Positions 46,189 through 55,047 of a stretch of 64,000 nt of DNA are shown here, in pieces; within the stretch, counting starts at the first letter, position 1; each line of letters starts with the position of its first letter. The DNA is from Comamonadaceae bacterium (GTDB taxonomy: Bacteria > Pseudomonadota > Gammaproteobacteria > Burkholderiales > Burkholderiaceae_C), in contig CANFPJ010000001.1 in NCBI GenBank assembly GCA_947448885.1, forward strand, positions 1-64,000, in the 5' to 3' direction. Both the position numbers and the translations under genes were made by a program. Below the pieces are notes generated by a model that worked only from the letters and a program-made list of their open reading frames with translations, had not been told where the DNA came from and searched no databases.

Positions 46189-47232
46189 ATGACAAATGTC
46201 ACTTCGCCTTTCATCGGTCTTTTGAAATGGATGTCCGCCCAAGTGATTGTCGCCCACCACATGTCGGTCTATGGGCCCTTGGCCCAAAAGGGCCACGTTC
46301 AAATGCCGCAGCTGTTCAAATTTTTAACAGACTGTGGCGCTTGGGCGGTCTCGGTGTTTCTGGTTACCGCTGGTTTTTTAGCGGCCAAAACACAGGATGA
46401 AAAAATGGTTGGCTTTCCATACCTCCGTCGCGCCATGACCGATCGATACCTGCGTTTGGCCCCGGTGTATTTGGCGGGCCTGGTTTTGTCAACGGGGGTG
46501 GCGATTTTCCTTCGCCCATGGGTGAGCCCCGATATGTTGCCGAATCATCTGGATGCGCCAGTTTGGATGGCCAACGCTTTTTTTCTGCAAGATATTCTGG
46601 GGCTAGAGGCCTTGTCCGCCGGCGTTTGGTATGTGGCCATTGATTTGCAGTTGTATGCTTTTTTTCTCTGCTTGAGCGCATGGCCTGTTTGGATGGGACA
46701 GCGAAACAGCCTGGTGGATCCGCGATGGTCATGGGCTGCTGTGGGCCTGTGGTCGTTGGCTTATTTCAATTTGCATCCCGAATGGAATGTGTGGGCCATT
46801 TATTTTGCCGGGACATATGCGTTGGGGGCCCTGGCTTACCGCTCTCAGCAGGCGCTGAAAAGTGGTCATGGCCTCTTTTATCTTTATATCGCTGGCAGTC
46901 TGATTTGTGGATGGGTTGAACCCCGGCCCCGGTTGTTTGTGGCCATTTTGACCGCCGCATTGCTGCATGGCAGCCAATACATTTCCATTTCAAGCCACAT
47001 TGGGACCCAAGCCGCCAGAAAAATGGGCGATTGTGCCTATGGCATTTTCATGTCTCACTTTGCCCTGTTGATGCTGATGAGCTGTTTATATCCGGCCTTA
47101 GAGGGCTCGGGTTTCCCTTTCATGGGTTGGTTGCTGGCGATGTTTGTCGCCTGCAATGTGCTGGGCTGGCTCATTTGGCGCTATATTGACCAACCTGTAA
47201 AGCGCATGTTTTTTCAGCGTGACAGCGCATAA
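46189..47232 (+). CDS. Acyltransferase-3 family membrane protein
   Basis: A 347-residue protein with about ten hydrophobic segments. The N-terminus has AQVIVAHHMSVYG, a variant of the family RxxAxxxVxxxH motif with the catalytic His near residue 23. RYLRLAPVYLAGL matches the family R-P-Y/H region. Such enzymes O-acetylate or acylate surface sugars and lipids. The ATG lacks a clear ribosome site, and the gene seems less GC-rich than its neighbours. It is followed after 41 bases by the Tgl-like gene, suggesting joint expression. Confidence 0.85.
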   Translation: MTNVTSPFIGLLKWMSAQVIVAHHMSVYGPLAQKGHVQMPQLFKFLTDCGAWAVSVFLVTAGFLAAKTQDEKMVGFPYLRRAMTDRYLRLAPVYLAGLVLSTGVAIFLRPWVSPDMLPNHLDAPVWMANAFFLQDILGLEALSAGVWYVAIDLQLYAFFLCLSAWPVWMGQRNSLVDPRWSWAAVGLWSLAYFNLHPEWNVWAIYFAGTYALGALAYRSQQALKSGHGLFYLYIAGSLICGWVEPRPRLFVAILTAALLHGSQYISISSHIGTQAARKMGDCAYGIFMSHFALLMLMSCLYPALEGSGFPFMGWLLAMFVACNVLGWLIWRYIDQPVKRMFFQRDSA

Positions 47233-47273
47233 CTTTTCCGAGTTAAATCAAAAAAACCTTTTCAAATGTCCTC

Positions 47274-48389
47274 ATGAAAAATGGAATTTTGATCCAAGCG
47301 GCAAATGCCTTGGACCATGAAGCGCAGGATGAATTCCTGCGGTGGGTTCATGCATCACCCTGGGGTGATTGCTTGGAGGTCCATGCCCCAGCCGGCGCCG
47401 GTGCTCACCAGGCCCACTATCAATTGAGCAGCCAAGGCCGGGCATGGTTCACACCGCAGGACAACACGCTCCAGATCAGAGACAGCGTTCATCTCAAAAA
47501 TGCAGATCCAGAGCAAGCCTTGATGCATGAAATATTGTTGGGTTTGCTGAGCAGTCCTTACCCCCAATCATTTCCAAGCCACGAAGAGCTGTTGAGCCAC
47601 ATTCGTGTCAGAAAATTCATCGCCCAAGCCGCTCAATTCACTTCTTTGAAATTTGATACCCGTGCCGTTGATCGGCCCATGTCCCATTGGACGTATGACG
47701 AAGAATTGGGCTTTACCCTCAAACCAGATCGGTCATTGATTGAAGCCTTGCGGTTGGCGACCCAGCCGGTGTTTTCAGGCAGTGAATTTTCCTTTTCGTG
47801 CTACCGAGCCAGCGAGTATGTGATTTTGTTGGGCATTGCGCAGGAGGCCCAAATCAGTAACCCAGTACTGCATGCAAACTTGCAGCGTCAGTGGCAAATC
47901 AAGGCCATTGCGTCAGGGGCATTTCACGACACGTTTTTGGTCGAACACGGCAGTTTGGATGCCCCTGTCCCGATGCTGCATTACATTCCGGGCGACCGTG
48001 TCTGGTTTCGCAATCCGGACCCCCGATCCAGCAACGTCTCTGGCTACGAGGGTTCTTGGGTGATCTACATGGGCGCCGGTTTGTTCAGTAATTTTTGGGA
48101 CTGCGCAGCGCCGTTCACGCTGGATAAAAAATGTGTGGAAGTGTTTCACTGGCGTGATGGGGCTTATGTCGATGATGCAGGTGTGTGGTGCATGGATGAG
48201 AACATGGTGGCCAAACATGTGAGCCAGACCATGGCCGACCCGCATCAAATGGAGCCCATATTGCAGGAAATGAAAAAATACCGAGAGCCTTCAGGTGTGT
48301 ACGAAAACGGCGGTTGCATCGATGCGAGCCGCGAGGTACCACGGTTTTTGCGGCCACCAACCTGTGACATTGTGCTGCGCGACATTTAA
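47274..48389 (+). CDS. Protein-glutamine gamma-glutamyltransferase-like protein (Tgl-related)
   Basis: A 371-residue protein that I align by eye with Bacillus subtilis spore-coat transglutaminase Tgl (245 residues, recalled sequence). Ours SFSCYRASEYVILLGIA matches FYAFECATAIVIIYYLA, placing Cys176 on catalytic Cys116. PGDRVWFRNPDPRSSNVSGYEG matches LGDCLYFKNPEFDPQKAQWRGE, placing Glu259 on Glu187. His200 corresponds to Asn273, and Glu115 to Ser175. The first 90 residues and last 90 are extra. Real transglutaminase activity (protein crosslinking) is therefore possible but unproven. No signal peptide is seen, and no clear ribosome site. It is downstream of the acyltransferase-3 gene. Confidence 0.65.
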   Translation: MKNGILIQAANALDHEAQDEFLRWVHASPWGDCLEVHAPAGAGAHQAHYQLSSQGRAWFTPQDNTLQIRDSVHLKNADPEQALMHEILLGLLSSPYPQSFPSHEELLSHIRVRKFIAQAAQFTSLKFDTRAVDRPMSHWTYDEELGFTLKPDRSLIEALRLATQPVFSGSEFSFSCYRASEYVILLGIAQEAQISNPVLHANLQRQWQIKAIASGAFHDTFLVEHGSLDAPVPMLHYIPGDRVWFRNPDPRSSNVSGYEGSWVIYMGAGLFSNFWDCAAPFTLDKKCVEVFHWRDGAYVDDAGVWCMDENMVAKHVSQTMADPHQMEPILQEMKKYREPSGVYENGGCIDASREVPRFLRPPTCDIVLRDI

Positions 48390-48404
48390 TTCAAAAGGTG
48401 GGAC

Positions 48405-49208
48405 ATGGCAGAAGATTTTTCGACGAAAGAACCCCTCTTGTGGGTGGATCAGCCCAAACCCGGCATCGTGCGAATTTGCATGAATCGCCCGGAGTCGTTC
48501 AATGCGTTGTCGAGCGAAATGATGGCGGCCTTGCACCATCAACTTGAACAGTGCAGGCGCGATGCCTCTTGCCGGGTGATCGTTTTGTCATCCAAGGGGA
48601 AGGCGTTTTCAGCCGGTCACGACTTGAAGGAAATGCGCAGCCAACCCAGCCACGATTTTTATGAAAAACTATTTGCTCAATGCTCGCGTTTGATGCTGAG
48701 CCTGCAAAGCTTGCCTCAACCGGTGGTGGCCCAGGTGGATGGCATTGCCACCGCGGCTGGTTGTCAGTTGGTGGCCATGTGTGACTTGGCGGTGGCCAGC
48801 CAATCCTCGCGGTTCGCTGTGTCTGGGATTCACCATGGTTTATTTTGCGCCACGCCCAGTGTGGGCTTGACCCGAAATGTCCCCAGAAAATGGGCCATGG
48901 AAATGCTGTTGACTGGCGACTTCATTACTGCCGATCAAGCGCTTGAGCGAGGACTGATCAACCGCAGCGTCACGGCCGATGCCTTGCAAGATGTGGTCAT
49001 TGAACTCTGCATGAAAATCATTGAAAAGCCCTCTGTGGCCATTGAAATGGGCAAAGCCTTGTTTTACCAGCAATCGGAGATGGGCATCGCTGCCGCCTAC
49101 CAATTGGCTGGGCAAGTGATGGCCTGCAACATGATGGATCCTGCTGCCCAAGAAGGTTTTCAAGCTTTCTTGGAAAAACGCTCACCCGCTTGGAAAACTG
49201 GCCTTTGA
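48405..49208 (+). CDS. Enoyl-CoA hydratase/isomerase family protein
   Basis: A 267-residue crotonase-fold protein. Family marks: INRPESFNALSSEM-like MNRPESFNALSSEMM, oxyanion-hole loop SSKGKAFSAGHDLKEM, and second hole VDGIATAAGCQLVAMCDLAVAS. The glutamate expected at the first active position is not in the usual place, so a hydratase versus isomerase or thioesterase role is undecided. ATG 48405 follows AGGTGGG. It ends shortly before the Rieske oxygenase gene on the same strand. Confidence 0.9.
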   Translation: MAEDFSTKEPLLWVDQPKPGIVRICMNRPESFNALSSEMMAALHHQLEQCRRDASCRVIVLSSKGKAFSAGHDLKEMRSQPSHDFYEKLFAQCSRLMLSLQSLPQPVVAQVDGIATAAGCQLVAMCDLAVASQSSRFAVSGIHHGLFCATPSVGLTRNVPRKWAMEMLLTGDFITADQALERGLINRSVTADALQDVVIELCMKIIEKPSVAIEMGKALFYQQSEMGIAAAYQLAGQVMACNMMDPAAQEGFQAFLEKRSPAWKTGL

Positions 49209-49255
49209 ATGGGCCTGATGGAGGCCACGGTATCGATAACCTGAAAGCACATGCC

Positions 49256-50281
49256 TTGAGTGATTTTGTTTATAACGCTTGGTACGTGGCTTGTTTGTCG
49301 CGCGACTTGTCGCGTGAATTGAAAGCCATGACTTTTCTGGCTCAGCCCGTGGTGCTTTACCGAGACGGGCAGGGTCTGCCCGTGGCGTTAGAGGACGCTT
49401 GTCCCCACCGAAAGCTACCCTTGTCCATGGGGCGCTTAAAGGGCGACCATGTGGAGTGCGGTTACCACGGCTTGACTTTTGATCGCCGGGGACTTTGCGT
49501 CGATGCGCCCACACAAGGGCGCATCCCGGCGTTTGCGTGTGTGAAAAGTTACCCTGTGGCTGAAAAATGGGGGTTGATTTGGATTTGGATGGGGCCCGAA
49601 CATTTGGCGCGTGAAGATGAGATTCCGCAGATCGAACATTTCGATGACCCTGCTTGGCACATCACTGCTGGGGATTCATTCATGTGCCAGTGCCACTATC
49701 TTTGGCTGGTGGATAACTTGTTGGATCCATCGCACGTCGCTTGGGTTCATCCATCATCATTTGCTGGCGCGGGAACCGGCGACACCGCGTTGAAGATCGA
49801 CAGTGACGAGCATTCGGTGGTTTGCAGCCGTTGGATCGAAAACCAGGCTCCGCCTCCTTTTTATGCGGCCTTGGTGAAATTTTCGGGTCATGCTGACCGC
49901 TTGCAACATTACGAAGTGCGTTATCCCAGTTGGGCCATCAATAAAACCGTTTTCACACCGGCTGGCCTGGGAGGAGAAGGTTTTAATCCACAAGATGCCC
50001 AGACCTACATCATGGTGTCCCATCACTTTTTAACACCTGTGGATGCGGACCACACCCTGTATTTTTGGTTGCAACATCGCAACACCGACCCGCACAATCA
50101 AGACATCACAGCGCGCAATGCCGAGGGCGCCAAGAAAGCTTTTTTAGAGGACAAAAACGTTTTGGAAGCGGTTCATCGGGGCATGAAAAAAAACACCGGT
50201 CGAGTCGCCACGATGGGATTGGATGCCGCAGCGATCAGGTTTCGGCAAGGGCTGCAAAAAATCATCGAGATGGAAAGCTAA
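49256..50281 (+). CDS. Rieske non-heme iron oxygenase (VanA-like demethylase/dioxygenase)
   Basis: A terminal oxygenase of about 341 residues. The Rieske cluster is CPHRKLPLSMGRLKGDHVECGYH, giving Cys49, His51, Cys68 and His71. The mononuclear iron site is in DNLLDPSHVAWVH. The N-terminus LSDFVYNAWYVA matches VanA-type openings, so I choose TTG 49256. The frame is open to a TTG at 49190 inside the previous gene, and a GGAGG stands 7 bases before an ATC, so the true start is uncertain. Such enzymes demethylate methoxyaromatics or hydroxylate aromatics, with a reductase encoded elsewhere. Confidence 0.9.
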   Translation: MSDFVYNAWYVACLSRDLSRELKAMTFLAQPVVLYRDGQGLPVALEDACPHRKLPLSMGRLKGDHVECGYHGLTFDRRGLCVDAPTQGRIPAFACVKSYPVAEKWGLIWIWMGPEHLAREDEIPQIEHFDDPAWHITAGDSFMCQCHYLWLVDNLLDPSHVAWVHPSSFAGAGTGDTALKIDSDEHSVVCSRWIENQAPPPFYAALVKFSGHADRLQHYEVRYPSWAINKTVFTPAGLGGEGFNPQDAQTYIMVSHHFLTPVDADHTLYFWLQHRNTDPHNQDITARNAEGAKKAFLEDKNVLEAVHRGMKKNTGRVATMGLDAAAIRFRQGLQKIIEMES

Positions 50282-50284
50282 GCT

Positions 50285-50878
50285 TCACGAACTTTCCGTC
50301 GGCTTTTCTTTGTAATACCCAATCACGTCACCTTGCGTGGTGACACCCAGCCCATTGAGCAAGCGGTTTGAATAATTGAAATAAGCACAAACCTGATTCA
50401 CTTCCAATATTTCACCATCATCACAACCGGCTTGATGTAAATGTTCTATGTCACTTTGAACCATGTTTCCCACAGAAACGGTGAGCTTGTGGGCATATTG
50501 AACCAAGGCGAGTTCTTTCCCTTCAAAGACCTCTGACCATTTCTCTGTGCGCAGAGCATTCCATATGTTTTGGGCCCTGTCTTCATCGCCGATCAGGCGG
50601 CGTGCATTGGCAAAATGGTGCGTTAAGCTGTAATCGCAGTGATTGGCCATGCTGACGCACGAGGCGATCACTTCCAAAAACCAAAATGGCAAGGTGTTTT
50701 CGGGGTTGTGCAAAACGTTTTTGTACAACACCAAGTGGCCTTCCATGGTGTGTGGGCGAAGGCTGTGGGCTTTCATGACGTTGTCAACCGTGCCATGCGG
50801 GGTGGTCACCCGTTGATACATTTCTTTCAACTTGCCCGTGGCTTCTTCCAACGGGATCATTCGAATCCAAGCGCTCAT
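50285..50878 (-). CDS. AhpD-like/carboxymuconolactone decarboxylase-fold protein
   Basis: A 197-residue helical protein resembling peroxidase-related AhpD-fold proteins. The expected redox motif CxxC-xxH appears as NHCDYSLTHH, so the second cysteine is replaced by Ser while the His pair stays. It may thus be non-peroxidatic. ATG 50878. It is the last gene of a minus-strand series and faces the Rieske gene tail to tail, three bases apart. Confidence 0.75.
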   Translation of the reverse strand: MSAWIRMIPLEEATGKLKEMYQRVTTPHGTVDNVMKAHSLRPHTMEGHLVLYKNVLHNPENTLPFWFLEVIASCVSMANHCDYSLTHHFANARRLIGDEDRAQNIWNALRTEKWSEVFEGKELALVQYAHKLTVSVGNMVQSDIEHLHQAGCDDGEILEVNQVCAYFNYSNRLLNGLGVTTQGDVIGYYKEKPTESS

Positions 50879-50888
50879 GGCATTCCTT

Positions 50889-51536
50889 TCATTTGGATAT
50901 TTGCGACGCCAGCCATTCTTGCGTGGCTTGTTTCCACGGTGCCAAGGCTTTGGCCACTGCGGGGTGCTGGTGGCCTGATTGCCACCAATCGATCCACGAG
51001 GTGGGGAAGGGGTCTTCTACACCACAAGCACTGAGCAATTGAGCGGCCAAGGGAATGTTGACCATGAATCCGCAATCGGCCAAAGTGATTTGTTGGGTGG
51101 ATGAAGCGACAAAGGCCATCGACCAATGGCGCATTTGTCCGATGCGGTGCACAAGCTCGGATCGAATGTGCTGCACTTCTGGGGGCTGCCTTTTCGACGC
51201 TGGAACATGCGCGAAAAGCCTTCTGACCAAGGGCTCAAAGTACAAATCATGGAACCTGGCGCGAAAACGAAACTGCGCTCTTTTCAACGGATCCTGTGGC
51301 CACATGGGTGGTTCGGGGTAGCGGTCTTCCAAGTACTCCAAAATCACTTCCGACTCGCTGATCAACTGACCATCCACTTGAAGTGCCGGGATCGTCCCCA
51401 TGGGGGCAATGGCTCGATAGCTCTCAGAGCGGTAACCACCAGGCGGTTGGATCTCTTGAAATGGCAGGTCCTTGACGCACAAGGCAATGCGCACTTTGGC
51501 GCTGTAGCTTGACAAGGGGGTGGCGTAGAAAATCAC
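50889..51536 (-). CDS. Glutathione S-transferase family protein
   Basis: A 215-residue GST. The N-domain MIFYATPLSSYSAKVRIAL has a Ser-type active site, GTIPALQVDGQLISESEVILEYLEDRYP the glutathione site. The C-domain contains ITLADCGFMVNIPLAAQLL. Maleylacetoacetate isomerase and zeta/theta GSTs are similar. Its ATG overlaps the creatininase stop as ATGA, so it belongs to the same transcript. It may isomerise or conjugate a ring-cleavage product. Confidence 0.88.
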   Translation of the reverse strand: MIFYATPLSSYSAKVRIALCVKDLPFQEIQPPGGYRSESYRAIAPMGTIPALQVDGQLISESEVILEYLEDRYPEPPMWPQDPLKRAQFRFRARFHDLYFEPLVRRLFAHVPASKRQPPEVQHIRSELVHRIGQMRHWSMAFVASSTQQITLADCGFMVNIPLAAQLLSACGVEDPFPTSWIDWWQSGHQHPAVAKALAPWKQATQEWLASQISK

Positions 51537-52309
51537 GCTGCCAGTTCTTTCAGCAACCCCTGATATTCTTGGCTGGCAGCCAAAGCCGCTGCTTCGAGCA
51601 AGGCTTGTCCGTGTGCCGAATGGGACAAAGCCGAATGGGAGCCGACACGACCATCGGGGAACAGGGCCCTGTGGTGCTTGGCGTCTGCATGTTGATCGCC
51701 AGCATGGGCGCGCAAGAAATCAGCATTCAACGCGGGTGCGGCTGGCAAGGCATCGACAGGACAATGGTCTGGATGGGTGAACCGGGTGATGGATATCTCT
51801 GAGGGCGTGGCGTGCATGCCTTCTCCTGCACCATACCAAGATTGGCGCATGGCATTCACGGTGGGGAAATCCCACCAACTGCGAACATTGAAGAAAAGTG
51901 GGGGTGCAGCTGGATGGGCCAGGCTCCTCATCCATTGAACTTCTTGGATCGCACTCAAGGTGGGTGCCAAATTGCCACCGTGACCATTGAGGAAATAAAA
52001 GGCGCGGAAGCCTTGGTGCGCGAGTGATTGAATGCAGTCCATGACCAGTGCCATCCAGGTGCTGGGCCGCAGGCACATGGTGCCCGGAAAGTCCAAGTTA
52101 AAAGCGGCCGGTCCCAAGCTCAAAGTCGGCCCAATCAAGACGTCGCAGTGCGATGGCATGGCCCAGGCAATTGACTCGCTGGTGATCGCGTCGGTGCCGA
52201 TCAAACCCGTGGGACCATGTTGCTCGGTCGAGCCCATGGGCAAAACAATGCCTTGTGATCGCTTCAAGTAAGCCTCAATCTGGGGCCATGTGCTGAGCTG
52301 CAATTTCAT
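51533..52309 (-). CDS. Creatininase-family amidohydrolase
   Basis: A 258-residue metal amidohydrolase. Metal ligands appear in MGSTEQHGPTGLIGTDAI (Glu, His, Asp), NGHGGN and GEGMHATPSEIS. Family reactions open cyclic amides (creatinine) or hydrolyse formamides such as in riboflavin and mycofactocin pathways. It follows the amino-acid-type ABC permease by four bases and overlaps the GST. Its substrate is probably what the ABC transporter brings in. Confidence 0.9.
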   Translation of the reverse strand: MKLQLSTWPQIEAYLKRSQGIVLPMGSTEQHGPTGLIGTDAITSESIAWAMPSHCDVLIGPTLSLGPAAFNLDFPGTMCLRPSTWMALVMDCIQSLAHQGFRAFYFLNGHGGNLAPTLSAIQEVQWMRSLAHPAAPPLFFNVRSWWDFPTVNAMRQSWYGAGEGMHATPSEISITRFTHPDHCPVDALPAAPALNADFLRAHAGDQHADAKHHRALFPDGRVGSHSALSHSAHGQALLEAAALAASQEYQGLLKELAA

Positions 52310-52313
52310 GGGC

Positions 52314-53081
52314 TTATCCCTGTCGCGCCAGTTTGGCTTCTAATTTTCTAACCATCCAGGAGATCAAGACAATCAAGATGAGGTATTCCACCACCAAAAA
52401 GCTGTAGATTTCCAAAGGGCGATATTCGTTGACATTGAGTTCATTGGCGCGTCGGGTTAATTCAGGCAAGCCGATCACAGAAATCAATGATGACATTTTC
52501 ACCACGTAAATAAACTGGTTGCCCAGTGCCGGCAGGATGACTTTGATGGCCTGAGGCGCAACGATGAAGCGCATTTGTTGCATCCAGGATAAACCCAGGC
52601 TTTTGGAAGCCTCGATTTGCCCCTTGGGGACGGATTGAATTCCCGCTCTGAACACCTCGGCTTCGAAGGCACTGTCGCTCAGCGCGAGCGATAAAACGCC
52701 CGCCACGAAAACACCCAGTTGCAAGCCCAAAACAACAGGCAAGCCGTAAAAAACCCAAAGCAAAAGTACCAACAAGGGTATGGCTCGAAAAATTTCCACA
52801 TAAAAACGAGCCACCGCCTGCAACTGTGGGCGCTTCGACAGGGCAGCCAGCGCCATCAGCGCACCCATCACGACCGACAAAAGAATGGCGCAAATGGAAA
52901 CCAGCAAAGTGGCTGTGAGACCACCTGCCAAAAATTCAATGTTCGAAGCGCCCTTTTCTTGAAAGGGGTTGAAAATATACCAACCCCAGTGGTAGGAACT
53001 GCTGTTGGCTGCGCAGCCGGTCAATGAAAAAACAAGCAGCAGCGCCCCGAGGGACCGGCTTACTTTTTCGATGACAGCCAC
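52314..53081 (-). CDS. Polar amino acid-type ABC transporter permease
   Basis: A 255-residue permease of the HisM/GlnP family. The coupling loop is EASKSLGLSWMQQMRFIVAPQAIKVILPAL. FRAIPLLVLLLWVFYGLP is also typical. Its N-terminus is odd: SLGALLLVFSLTGCAANSSSY looks like a lipoprotein signal, followed by about 30 residues before the first real permease helix. ATG 53081 lies 22 bases inside the end of the receptor gene. The ATPase is not encoded nearby, so one must be shared. Confidence 0.88.
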   Translation of the reverse strand: MAVIEKVSRSLGALLLVFSLTGCAANSSSYHWGWYIFNPFQEKGASNIEFLAGGLTATLLVSICAILLSVVMGALMALAALSKRPQLQAVARFYVEIFRAIPLLVLLLWVFYGLPVVLGLQLGVFVAGVLSLALSDSAFEAEVFRAGIQSVPKGQIEASKSLGLSWMQQMRFIVAPQAIKVILPALGNQFIYVVKMSSLISVIGLPELTRRANELNVNEYRPLEIYSFLVVEYLILIVLISWMVRKLEAKLARQG

Positions 53082-53860
53082 TTGGCCTCAAGCGTGGTGA
53101 AGAAACCTTCCGCTTCCTTCAGGGCAATCCAATTGTTCAAAAAAGTCAGCCAAACCGCATCGCCCTGGACCACTGGGTATGCAAAGGGGCGTTTGTTCTT
53201 CATGTCAGCAGATGTCCCCACCACTTGCAAATCCGGGTAAGTCTTGATCAGGGTGGCGGCCTCAACGTTACTGGTGATGGTCACTTGCGCACGGTTGGCC
53301 AAAACTTCTTGGTAACCCGTGGCGGGCTTTTCAACACTGCGAACTTTGGCCTTGGGGAAGGCCGATTTGGCTTGTTGCTCAAAGACGGTGCCCATCAACA
53401 CTGCCACATTGACGTTGCTGTTGTTGATGCTTTCCCAAGTCGGGAATTTTTTGGCATCTTTCTTGTTGATCAAAGGAACCGTTCCCGCATACACATAAGG
53501 GCTGGTGAAGGCCACTGTTTTGGCCCGCGCCATGTTCAAAGAGGAGCCACCAGCAAAAATATCGTAACGATCCGAAACAATGCCATTGACCAGTGTCGCC
53601 CACTCGGTGGTGACAAATTCAACTTTGACGCCCATGTCTGTGGCCAATTGGTTCATGGCATCAATGTCATAACCGACCAAGGTATTGGCGTTGGTGTCTT
53701 TGAAGGACATGGGGTTGAAATCCCCGGTGGTCCCGACCCTGAGGGTTCCGCGCTCCAGGATTTGGGTGAGTTTTGATTTGGTTTGCGCCATCAGGGGCCC
53801 CGCAAAACCAACGCATGTCAAAGCGGCAATCGAAATGTATTTGAAAAATGTTCTTTTCAT
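53060..53860 (-). CDS. Amino-acid-type ABC transporter substrate-binding protein
   Basis: A 266-residue SBP_bac_3-type receptor. The signal peptide (FFKYISIAALTCVGFAGPLMA) is cleaved near MAQ. GTLRVGTTGDFNPMSFKD, ANTLVGYDIDAMNQLATDMG and DIFAGGSSLNMARAKTVAFTSPY are family blocks. ATG 53860 is the best start. Its role is to deliver a polar ligand to the permease at 52314. The ligand is unknown; cyclohexadienyl dehydratase-like proteins are a lookalike. Confidence 0.9.
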   Translation of the reverse strand: MKRTFFKYISIAALTCVGFAGPLMAQTKSKLTQILERGTLRVGTTGDFNPMSFKDTNANTLVGYDIDAMNQLATDMGVKVEFVTTEWATLVNGIVSDRYDIFAGGSSLNMARAKTVAFTSPYVYAGTVPLINKKDAKKFPTWESINNSNVNVAVLMGTVFEQQAKSAFPKAKVRSVEKPATGYQEVLANRAQVTITSNVEAATLIKTYPDLQVVGTSADMKNKRPFAYPVVQGDAVWLTFLNNWIALKEAEGFFTTLEAKWLSSKK

Positions 53861-53937
53861 GTGGTGATCCTGAAATGAGGTGAGGGTGCCTAAAGAAGGG
53901 TATGTTGCCATAATTTCGCGCATCGGCCCAACACCCC

Positions 53938-55017
53938 TCAACCGGCCGATCCAATGCGGCAAATGACCGTGCCTGGATCATTGGGTGGTATGTCATGGCT
54001 GTTTTTGGCGTGTGCCACGTCCATGTCACGCGGCAGTTGAACGGCATTTTTCACAGCCAATACCTCGGCCATGATGCTGACAGCGATTTCTGCAGGCGTT
54101 TTGCTGCCAATGTAGATCCCAATGGGGCCGCGCAGGCGTTGCAATTGCGCGTCAGTGAGCCCCATGTGCTCTTGCATTCTTTGGTGCCGTGCCGAATTGT
54201 TTCGGCGCGAACCGATGGCACCGATGTAAAAAGCATCTGATTCCAAGGCTTCCAACAGCGCCAAGTCGTCAAGTTTGGGGTCGTGGGTCAACGCAATCAC
54301 ACAACTGCGACGGTCGGGGTGGAAACTCAAAACCACATCATCCGGCATTTCTTTGGTGAGGGTCACGCCTGATACCGACCAAGCTCCGCTGTATTCATTT
54401 CTGGGATCACACACGGTCACGGCAAATCCATTGAACAAGGCCATGGTTGCCAAATATTCGGTCAATTGTCCGGCTCCAATCAACAGCATTCTGTACTCTG
54501 GCCCAAAGGTGTTGATCAGTTTCTCACTGTCCAACAACAAATCGCTGGGTTGAGGTGAAGATTGGATTTCAACCCGCCCGGACGCCAAGTAGGTGATGCG
54601 TTGCATCAATTGCCCGTTCTCCAAGGCCTGAACCAAGTCGTTCAACAATTGCGCATCGGGGTCAAATTCCAGCAGCAGCTCCAGCGTCCCGCCACAGGGC
54701 AGGCCAAATCGGTGCGCCTCATCGGCGGAAATGCCGTACTTGATATTTTGAGGTGGGCCTGAAGGAATTTGTGGGGTGTCTGAGCCGGCCGAACCCTTTT
54801 GCGCATAGGCCTGGGTGAAACGATAAATCAAATCATCTTCAATGCAGCCGCCTGAGACAGAACCGACCACCGAGCCGTTGTCGCACAAGGCCATGATGGA
54901 CCCCACCGGCCGGGGTGATGATCCCCAGGTGCGAACCACCGTGGCCAACAAAGCGCGGTGGCCTTGTGTTCGCCAATCGCGCAAACTGCGCAGCACCATC
55001 ACATCCAAATTTTCCAT
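53938..55017 (-). CDS. XdhC/CoxI-family molybdenum-enzyme maturation protein
   Basis: A 359-residue XdhC-type factor that binds the Mo cofactor, supports its sulfuration, and inserts it into xanthine-dehydrogenase-family enzymes. N-domain: LATVVRTWGSSPRPVGSIMAL and GSVSGGCIEDDL. C-domain: LLIGAGQLTEYLA, ALTHDPKLDDLALLEAL and YIGAIGSRRNNSARHQRM, all classic. It follows coxG by 30 bases and is part of the cox operon. Confidence 0.93.
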   Translation of the reverse strand: MENLDVMVLRSLRDWRTQGHRALLATVVRTWGSSPRPVGSIMALCDNGSVVGSVSGGCIEDDLIYRFTQAYAQKGSAGSDTPQIPSGPPQNIKYGISADEAHRFGLPCGGTLELLLEFDPDAQLLNDLVQALENGQLMQRITYLASGRVEIQSSPQPSDLLLDSEKLINTFGPEYRMLLIGAGQLTEYLATMALFNGFAVTVCDPRNEYSGAWSVSGVTLTKEMPDDVVLSFHPDRRSCVIALTHDPKLDDLALLEALESDAFYIGAIGSRRNNSARHQRMQEHMGLTDAQLQRLRGPIGIYIGSKTPAEIAVSIMAEVLAVKNAVQLPRDMDVAHAKNSHDIPPNDPGTVICRIGSAG

Positions 55018-55047
55018 GCCAGTGATCTTTCGCTGTTGTGTCTGAGA

